DNA of 64,000 nucleotides from Nilaparvata lugens (taxonomy: Eukaryota > Arthropoda > Insecta > Hemiptera > Delphacidae), in NCBI RefSeq assembly GCF_014356525.2, contig NC_052517.1:6653500-6717499 (forward strand). The letters are read 5' to 3'. The notes below the pieces were generated by a model, which did no database searches, was not told the DNA's origin, and saw nothing but the letters and a program-made list of their open reading frames with translations. Positions 56,301 to 64,000 of this stretch are shown here, piece by piece (the stretch's first letter is position 1; the number at the start of each line of letters is the position of its first letter). The translations under genes and the position numbers were made by a program.

Positions 56301-57045
56301 CTGGAAACTTCAGAATTCACACATGATCTCATGATTCTCTCACAATATCAGAAATCGAATTTTCGTGAAATCAAATTTGAATTTGTATTTCTTTATCAAT
56401 GAATTTGATAAATCGATTGCTTGGTTCTCTTTCGATGAAATTGCAAAATTTGGAATTTATACCTTGAAATATACCTTGATTATTATATTAAGTGCCGGTT
56501 GCACAACAGCCGGTTAAATTTTAACCGTGATTAATTCTACGAGAACCAATCAGAGAAGCAGTCTTATCAAAAAGGCCTTCTCTGATTGGTTCTCGTGAAA
56601 TTAATCCCGGTTAAAATTTAACCGGCTGTTGTGCAACCGGGACTTAGACATTTTTTTTTAGAAAAATATACTGAAAAAGATTTTCTATATTTAGAAAAAT
56701 ATACCTTGTGGATCAATATAATAGCATTATTGATGATTAAATTTTGCTCAATTTGAGAATACATTGCACAAATTTCACAAGATCGGACCAGAATATTTGG
56801 AATTGAATTTTAAGGTGTCCGAAGAAATTGGAAAAAATTGATGCTATATCATCATAAAAAATATGAAAGAAATTGGAATACAAACTTTACATCGTACAAA
56901 ATGAAGAACAAATTTCAATATTAGAAACCCATTCTATGATACAAATACCGAATTGCTTCCAGTGGGTGTTCTAGACTGAACTTCAAATGAAATATAATGT
57001 CAATAATATTGTATATTGAAAACAATAAATATCAATAAACTGTTA
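56301..57045 (+). other. TSSK 3-prime untranslated region with poly(A) signals
   Basis: AT-rich, with AATAAA at 57024-57029 and 57034-57039. It contains a family H palindrome at 56490-56646, which would give a strong hairpin in the mRNA if transcribed. The 3-prime end is inferred. Confidence 0.6.
56490..56646. mobile_element. Family H palindromic MITE in the TSSK 3-prime UTR
   Basis: Left arm GTGCCGGTTGCACAACAGCC, GAACCAATCAGAGAAG; right arm is the complement ending GTTGTGCAACCGGGAC. Arms of about 60-65 bp around a short loop. Confidence 0.85.
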
Positions 57046-57135
57046 TATCACTGAAAATTTGCTTATTTTTGTTTTACTCTTAATTTTTCCTTGTTTTGTA
57101 AATTTTCATGCGGAAATAAAGTAAAATTTATTATT

Positions 57136-57800
57136 ATCGACCGAGCGAAGGGAGGTCTAAAGGTGCGTACAGATATAAGCGCCTCGAACATGAGCAATTC
57201 ACTTTTAATCAGCTGATTATATCTGTATTTTTACAGAAACGGTAAGATACAGATATAAAAAGCTTGGCATCAGCTGATTAAAAGTGAATTGCTCATGTTC
57301 GCGGCGCGTAAATCTGTACGCACCTTTAGATTCAAGTCGACAGTTTTGTATTTCTCTTTACGTTTATATTAATTATCTTCCGCATTCACAGCAAAACGCA
57401 GCAATAGATTTTCATGAAATTTGACAGGTATGTTCCTTTTTAAATTTCGCGTCGACGTATGCATACGGTTTTTTGAAATTGTGCATTTTAAGGACAATAC
57501 AAAAGGAAAAGGAGTCTCCTTTGAACGCCAATATTACCGTAAAAATCACACTTTAGAATATATTCATCATAAATCAGCTGTCGAGTGGATTATGAATTGC
57601 ATGCCATGACGCATGCAATTCAATATCTCAATGTAACTTGGTAAAAAATCAGCAGCTGTGTAGACTATTAATTGCATGCCTCATTGAATGCAATTTTTAT
57701 GCACTATTAATAATGAACTATTGATTGCATGCAATAACGCATGCAATTAATAATAATAACTAAAATTTAATTGAGTTGGTTGAATGTTAATTATTGTAAG
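57136..57800 (+). mobile_element. Family A variant with a TIR element inserted near its start
   Basis: Starts TCGACCGAGCGAAGGGAGGT. After GGTCTA it is interrupted at 57160-57328 by a palindromic element (AAGGTGCGTACAGATATAAG against CTGTACGCACCTT), then resumes AGATTCAAGTCGACAG. The later part carries the GCATGCAATT-rich variant interior found at 36155-36300. Confidence 0.7.
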
Positions 57801-57954
57801 CCTATATTATAATATTTTATGATTATTTTATATATTAATATTAATGTGTATAAACCTACAATAGTGAGTAGGTTTTTGATTCTGTATTCAAATTTTTCAA
57901 ATAAGTGCAATATTTCTTAAGTTTTTAATTTATTGTGATACATTCTGTGATTTA

Positions 57955-58165
57955 TTTAGAGTATAGAATCAACCTTCAAAATTTTAAATCATCATTCCTG
58001 GACCGAAAATCAAGTGACGAAGCAGTGTGTGATTACATAACCTTTTGGACAACATCAACATTTTATCAAAATTTTTGGAGAGAAATAGTACAGGCTCAGC
58101 CTAGTTTTTCCTCCAATGTCATAATTGTATTATGATTATAGTATTTTATACAATAAATGAATAAA
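57955..58165 (+). mobile_element. LINE-like 3-prime end
   Basis: GAGAGAAATAGTACAGGCTC, AGCCTAGTTTTTCCTCC and ATACAATAAATGAATAAATG; matches 27700-27900 and ends in an AATG-type tail. Confidence 0.5.
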
Positions 58166-58299
58166 TGTACAAGTGAATAAGATATATTAAGACTCCACGT
58201 CGGCGTACAAGTTTTCTTTTGCCGACGTGTAGCACAAAGTTGTCAATTTCCTTTTTGTTGTATAATGTATATATTTTTTGTGCAATAAACAATTTGATT

Positions 58300-59333
58300 T
58301 GAAATAACATAGTATTGTCTCTCGAACTTTCTTTTCTTTGAACACGGGCTGTCCTGTTGCCAGTATGTCTTGAAGGAGATTAGCTTTTGATGTTAGCATT
58401 TTTGATACACCAACTCCAACAGCCATTAGCCGTTTTCACACCGATATCATCTGCCGACACGACATACAGACAGGATTTACTCTGATGGACAGTATAAGAG
58501 GAGGCTGTGGTTTATAACTGCGCGAGGTCTACTGTTCACAGAGCTACTAGTAGTTCTCACGCAGTATTCTCACCCACAAGTACCTGATTGAAACTATAGA
58601 CCTTATGGAATTACAGCAATAGACTGGCTCCTCCATACATCTGTGTAATCACTTGTCAGCTGATTTATGATGAATAATTCTATAGTCTGATTTTTACTCT
58701 AATATTGGCGTATGAAGGAGGCTCTTTTACCTTTTATATTATCCTTGAAATGCAAAATTTCCAAAAACCTTGTATATACGTCGACGCGCAATTTAAAAAG
58801 GAACATACCTGTCAAATTTCATCAAAATCTATTACCTGACTTTTCTCTGCTTTCAATTCGGTAACCTTTAAATGATAGTAGCATAGTTCAACAACAAATT
58901 ATTAGCATTGTCGGTACAACAACCCAAACCACAGTATACATACAGTACGGAAACTTGGCAAGTACCCTGACGCTAAAATCCGCCATCTTGTTAGGAAGCG
59001 CCGCATTGTAATAGTATTGATAGGTTCGGATCACTTCAATGATCCGGATCAATTAATCTCGTTCACTGCTACAAGCCAATCAGAAGACCAGGATTGGAAC
59101 TTCCCAAGGTCACGTGACGTGTTTAGTATTGGCGTCATGTAAAAAGCATTGGTTAGATAGGCGATTGATTACAAGTTTCCATTCTGTATATTCTGTGCCC
59201 AAACAGCCATTAGCCGTTTTCACACCGATATCTCGCTGACACGACATACAGACAGGATTTACTCTGATGGACAGTATAAGGGGAGAGGCTGCGGTTTATA
59301 AATGCGCGAGGTTTACTGTTCACAGAACTACTA
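58300..59333. mobile_element. Family A cluster (variant interior, reverse copy, variant end)
   Basis: 58300-58550 is a variant interior ending GTTCACAGAGCTACTAG; 58551-58830 is a reverse copy; 58850-59333 resumes the variant interior and ends TTCACAGAACTACTA. The order mirrors 36300-37080 but has about 240 bp of extra DNA (58930-59205) that includes an inverted GATCACTT/CGGATCA segment. Confidence 0.6.
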
Positions 59334-59870
59334 TTTTTCTAAGGATTAGGACACACACAGGTGAAAGAGCAAAACAAAAATGACTCAGAACCAAAAAGTA
59401 TGATGAAAATAAAGGATATTGATAAATAAACGGTTAAATTTCTGAAAATCTAATTTAAAGATTGCTAATTTGTTGAGGTTTAAGAACACACACTGGTGAG
59501 AGAACCAAAAAAATTCAATTATTATTAACTATTAGTGTGTGATAGAAACAGATTAGAGAATAGAGAGAGAGAACCAGTGGTGAGAGAACAAATACAAATT
59601 CCAATGGTCTGATTGTAATTTGGTGCTGTTCTTTCACCAGTGTGTGTTCACAGTCAAACTGGTAAACTATCCCACTACTATTCGAACATTCACAAAACTC
59701 AAGCGAGAGTTTCAAAAATCACTAGAAAAAAACACAAATTCCAACAAAACCCCAATATTTATGTGAAGTTTTATACAGTCAAACGATGGAAAATGTATTT
59801 CATCAACAAGTTCTGTTATTAAAACATTTAAAAACTGCTCTATAGTATTAAAATTATTTCAAAAACTAGT
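59334..59870. pseudogene. Possible degenerate C2H2 zinc-finger remnant
   Basis: Two plus-strand stretches translate as LRIRTHTGERA (about 59340-59372) and LRTHTGERT (about 59480-59510), and GTTCTTTCACCAGTGTGTGT near 59628 gives a similar THTGERT on the minus strand. HTGE(R/K) is the linker between C2H2 fingers. No Cys pairs are kept in frame and stops are frequent, so this is at best a relic, and may be chance. Confidence 0.3.
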
Positions 59871-59984
59871 GTTTCCAAATTTGATAAGTTGGGAGTGAGG
59901 TGGTCTGCTAGTAGTTCCAGATATCGTCCATAGATAGCGCTGCATTCGTGATTCTCAACTGGTGACGAATTTTGAAATCTAAAT

Positions 59985-60185
59985 CCTAGAGATTGGTACA
60001 CGTTATAATGGCGGTATTTGAATTGTTTTGCTATCCTTGTCTATCATTCCACAAAGTAGATAGCGCTATCCTTTTTCTACTCAGCAACGTTGCCAGATCG
60101 TTCATCAACAATGTAGAAATAATTAATTGAAAAATATTTAATGACAGTCATGGAAATTTGAAATTTAACTATTGAAATTTTTTTT
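59985..60185. mobile_element. Family B, diverged left part
   Basis: ACACGTTATAATGGCGG, GCTATCCTTGTCTATCATTC and GTTGCCAGATCGTTCAT follow the family B order. No right terminus. Confidence 0.5.
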
Positions 60186-60189
60186 TCTT

Positions 60190-60700
60190 GACAAATTATG
60201 GAATACTAGTAGTTCTGTGAACAGTAGACCTCACGCAGTATTCTCATCCACAAACCTGATGTCACTTGTTTTAAATGTTAACAAACTCAGTTCACGTTTG
60301 AATTTGTATTCCATATGATATAATTTATCCAGTTCCGTGATAATCTTTCTATCTGATGAAAATTAATTTTTTACAATCAAAAATGTTATAATTTATCCAG
60401 CATTATTTACTTCATTTGTTTAATTTTAATCACCCATTAAATTAGGTTTTTGGAAGGTGAGAATATTGATACTGATGGACACGCATAATAATACCATGAC
60501 TGTAAAACAAAATATTGAAATCAAAGACCTTAAAGCTGCGATTAGACCGAAGTTATTGACAAAATGTTAATAACTCGATCCTTATAGATTATATTAGATT
60601 GAACATAACTTATCATACACTTGATGAAGATGTGTGTTTGTCAACTTCCGTTCAATCTAATAGAATCTATAAGGATTACATTATGTTAATAAGTTATAAA
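60190..60700 (-). mobile_element. Family A variant, reverse copy of 1-484
   Basis: Begins ACTAGTAGTTCTGTGAACAG and ends in the hairpin with TATAGATTATATTAGATTG and AATCTATAAGGATTACA. Order and orientation are the exact inverse of the window start. Confidence 0.65.
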
Positions 60701-60744
60701 CTTTGGTGTAAACCCACCTTAAAGATGCATACCTCTTTGAAGTC

Positions 60745-61095
60745 TTTGATTGAAACTATAGACCTTATACAAATACAGTAATGGACTGGCTTCTCCACAC
60801 ATCTGTGTAATCACTTGTCAGCTGATTTATGATGAATAATTCTATAGTCTGATTTTTACTCTAATATTGGCGTATGAAGGAGGCTCCTTTTTCCTTTTAT
60901 ATATTATCCTTGAGATGCAAAATTTCCAAAAATCTTGTATATACGTCGACGCGCAATTAAAAAAGGAACATACCTGTCAAATTTCATGAAAATCTATTAC
61001 CGCGTTTCGCCGTAAATGCGCAACATATAAACATTTAAACATTAAGAGAAATTGCCAAACCGTCGACTTGAATCTTAGACCTCACTTCGCTCGGT
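60745..61095 (-). mobile_element. Family A, reverse copy without its right end
   Basis: On the minus strand it starts TTGACCGAGCGAAGTGAGG and runs to about the TATAGTTTCAA phrase, where it is cut. Confidence 0.7.
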
Positions 61096-61600
61096 CAACT
61101 ATTGAAAATTATTATTTACTTGACAAATTATGGAATATAATTGATGAAATGAAATAATTTTCTCGACAATTTAAAAATAATACTATTTAAAAATCTCAGG
61201 AATGATATTACTACACGAGAGGAACAATAATATGTCATCACATTGGCGAAATTCTCTCCTATTCTTGAGTTATAAGCATTCGAAAATGAATAATTTTTCT
61301 GATCTTAGAGTGGAGGGAAGATTTTATGTTTGAGTGAATAACTCGCCCTTTATTGTAGCGAAACGTCGCATATTATAGCACAACACTTGTTAGGTCAACC
61401 TCTATCCATAGCATGAATATCAGCCGAGTCTGGTTATTTGCATTTTTCATGAAATCCATGGATGGATCTATGGTGCAAATACTAGCTGGGAGTTCACAAA
61501 AAATGTGAAAAACCATGGACAAGAATCATGCGTTTTCCAACACTGGAAAAAAGTATCTCAGATTTGGCTGAGATTTGCACCATACAAGAAGCTGTACCAT
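61096..61600. other. Intergenic DNA, nothing assigned
   Basis: AT-rich with no gene and no recognised element until the satellite begins. Confidence 0.4.
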
Positions 61601-62965
61601 GAAAATATCGAAGCCGAATTCGGCACCCCCAACTACTATACAGAGTGAGCTATGCAACTTCAAACATAAAATTTGCAAATTTTCAAATGCACATATCTAA
61701 TGAATGGTAAGGAATTTTGCAAATCTGATTCCAGATTAGTGTTCCTCGCATCAGAGACCATGAGATCACGAAGTTTTAGCGATTTTATTTTTCAAGAACA
61801 ATTGATGATTACCATGACTACCCATCGTGAATCAAACTGAGACAAGAAGAATCTCAGATTCGGCTGTAATTTGCACAATAGATGAAGATTGACCTGAGAA
61901 GTGTCAGATCCAAATTTGGCACACCCAGCTACTATGGAGGGTGAGTTATGAAGCTGCAAACATATAATTTCCAAATTTTCAAATGGTCATATCTCCTGAA
62001 CAGTAAGGAAATTAGCAAATCTGATTCCAGATTAGTGTTTCTCGCATCAGAGACCATGAGATCACGAAGTTTTAGCGATTTTATTTTTCAAGAACAATTG
62101 ATGATTACCATGACTACCCATCGTGAATCAAACTGAGACAAGAAGAATCTCAGATTCGGCTGTAATTTGCACAATAGATGAAGATTGACCTGAGAAATGT
62201 CAGATCCAAATTTGGCACCCCCAGCTACTATAAAGAGTGAGTTATGAAGCTGCAAACATATAATTTCCAAATTTTCAAATGGTCATATCTCCTGAACGGT
62301 AAGGAATTTTGCAAATCTGATTCCAGATTAGTGTTCCTCGCATCAGAGACCATGAGATCACGAAGTTTTAGCGATTTTATTTTTCAAGAACAATTGATGA
62401 TTACCATGGACTATACCCATCGTGAAAACACTGAAACAAGAAGTAGCTCAGATTTGGCTGTAATTTACACAATAGATAATGCGTGACCTGAGAAATGTCC
62501 AAATTTGGCACCCCCAGCTACTATAAAGAGTGAGTTATGAAGCTGCAAACATATAATTTCCAAATTTTCAAATGGTCATATCTCCTGAACAGTAAGGAAT
62601 TTTGCAAATCTGATTCCAGATTCATGTTTATCTCATCAAAGACCATGAGATCACGAAGTTTTAGCGAATTTTATTTTCCACAAACAATTGATGATTACCA
62701 TGGACTATACCCATCGTGAAAACACTGAAACAAGAAGTAGCTCAGATTTGGCTGTAATTTACACAATAGATAATGCGTGACCTGAGAAATGTCCAAATTT
62801 GGCACCCCCAGCTACTATAAAGAGTGAGTTATGAAGCTGCAAACATGAAATTTTCAAATGGTCATATCTCCTGAACGGTAAGGAATTTTGCAAATCTGAT
62901 TCCACATTCGTGTTTCTCGCATCAAAGACCATAAGATCACGAAGTTTGAGCGTTTTTTTATTTTT
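61600..62965 (+). repeat. ~295-bp satellite, about 4.5 units
   Basis: The phrases ATGAGATCACGAAGTTTTAG and ATGAAGCTGCAAACATATAA recur at 293-296 bp spacing (for example 61948, 62244 and 62537). Short frames recur with the period and change in phase and content, so they are not treated as genes. Confidence 0.9.
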
Positions 62966-62974
62966 CACACAAAA

Positions 62975-63780
62975 TTGAAAAATCTGATGTGGTACACTCA
63001 CACAACTTTCCTTGCTCATTGAACTGGGAGCCTCATTCTTAAACGATAATTATTTAGAGAAATAACATAATGACGATTGGCGGCAACATAATTATTTGAA
63101 ACTACGATCGGACTACTGTATATGTGTGTATATAATTATTGTTTTCAGAGTACTTTCTCCTTTGTGTAAATTGTGAAATCCGATGATTTTTTAAAAGTCG
63201 TCAAAACAGCTGTTCTACAGATGAAATATCTCGACTATGTGTTATTTTTTATAGACTGCTCTACCTACCTACCTCATGCACGAGAAGGAGGTTACAAAGT
63301 ACATTTCTCAAGGATGGGGTGAACCCCCCATTAGTTTCCCAGAGAGGAGACTCATGCCAGTTGATGGGGCTGATAAATAACTATAAGGAGTATGAATTTG
63401 AAATAAATCAGTCGAGTAATTTTTGAGAAAATCGTGAAAAACATGGTTTTTCGCCACATGGTCATCCGCCATTTTTCTCGAGAATATTACGCAGCTCCTG
63501 CAATTTTCCCAGAAATGAGACTCATGTCAGTTGATAGGGTTTATAAATAGCTATCAATGGTATAAATTTAAAGAAAATCGTTAGAGCCGTTTTTGAGAAA
63601 ATCGTGAAAAACATGGTTTTTTAGTAATTATCCGCCATTTTTTCCGCCATCTTGAATTGAATTTCTTATTGTCAGGTCCTCATGGTATAAGGACCTTAAG
63701 TTTAAAATTTCAAGTCAATCGGTTAATTAGGAATGGAGTTATCGTGTTCACAGACATACACACATACACACATACACACA

Positions 63781-63839
<59 letters not shown>

Positions 63840-63975
63840 CAACACCCAAAATCATGTTTTTGGACTCAGGGGACCTTGAAACGTATAGAAAACTTGAAAT
63901 TGGGGTACCTTAATTTTTTTTGGAAAGCAATACTTTCCTTACCTATGGTAGTAGGGCAAGGAAAGTAAAAAACAT
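62975..63975 (+). mobile_element. Family C element, diverged, joined to the satellite
   Basis: Starts AATCTGATGTGGTACACTC, with a CA tract at 63755-63836, and ends TACCTATGGTAGTAGGGCAAGG. The middle has two direct units (CAGTTGATGGGGCTGATAAA near 63360 and CAGTTGATAGGGTTTATAAA near 63528) not present twice in other copies. Confidence 0.7.
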
Positions 63976-64000
63976 TGTGAAACACACTGAAACCAAAAGT

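Overview
The window reads as nuclear DNA of an insect. It is AT-rich and intron-rich, has GT-AG splice sites and one 100-N scaffold gap, and is crowded with small transposons, satellites and polypyrimidine tracts. The mixture (very abundant TTC/CTT tracts, many copies of a few MITE-like families, a divergent BAMBI gene and a testis-type kinase) suggests a hemipteran, most likely a planthopper such as Nilaparvata. That species guess is inference; nothing in the sequence proves it.

Two host genes can be supported, both on the plus strand. (1) A BAMBI-like TGF-beta pseudoreceptor gene, with exons at 2686-2833, 4426-4577, a transmembrane exon present twice (14256-14463 and 18679-18886), and a last exon from 20162 to 21143 or 21408. 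Its signal-peptide exon was not found and probably lies upstream of base 1. (2) A complete testis-specific serine kinase (TSSK-like) gene with six coding exons from 28355 to 56300. It encodes 339 residues with all canonical kinase residues, and its fourth intron is about 18 kb long.

Most of the rest is repetitive. 1-4400: MITEs, a five-unit 167-bp satellite ending exactly at a BAMBI splice acceptor, and Helitron-like copies. 4.7-11.3 kb: polypyrimidine tracts, LINE 3-prime ends in opposite orientations, and SINE-like and other short elements. 11.25-19.35 kb: a direct duplication of about 3 kb that carries the transmembrane exon, an 86-bp satellite and a ~94-bp satellite, with the scaffold gap inside. 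21.8-28.3 kb: palindromes, MITEs and a tRNA-derived SINE. 28.3-57 kb: the kinase gene, whose intron 4 holds a Ty3/gypsy LTR retrotransposon (39029-51540) with one intact gag-pol frame, very long LTRs containing a 57-bp minisatellite, an internal 1,791-bp tandem duplication, and an 816-bp perfect TA tract at its 3-prime edge. 57-64 kb: nested Helitron-like and MITE copies, a ~295-bp satellite and a final copy of the family here called C.

For convenience repeat families are named A to M here: A = Helitron-like, B = TIR MITE beginning TAGTGAGGTCCACG, C = ~0.8-1.1 kb element bounded by CTTTCCTTGCC and GGCAAGGAAAG, D = ~540-bp element, F to M = smaller palindromic or TIR elements. These are labels, not database names. 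I found no CRISPR, operon, toxin or prokaryote-type system. The observations most worth following are the duplicated transmembrane exon under synonymous-only drift, the satellite that repeats a splice acceptor, and the empty-site evidence for Helitron-like insertion.
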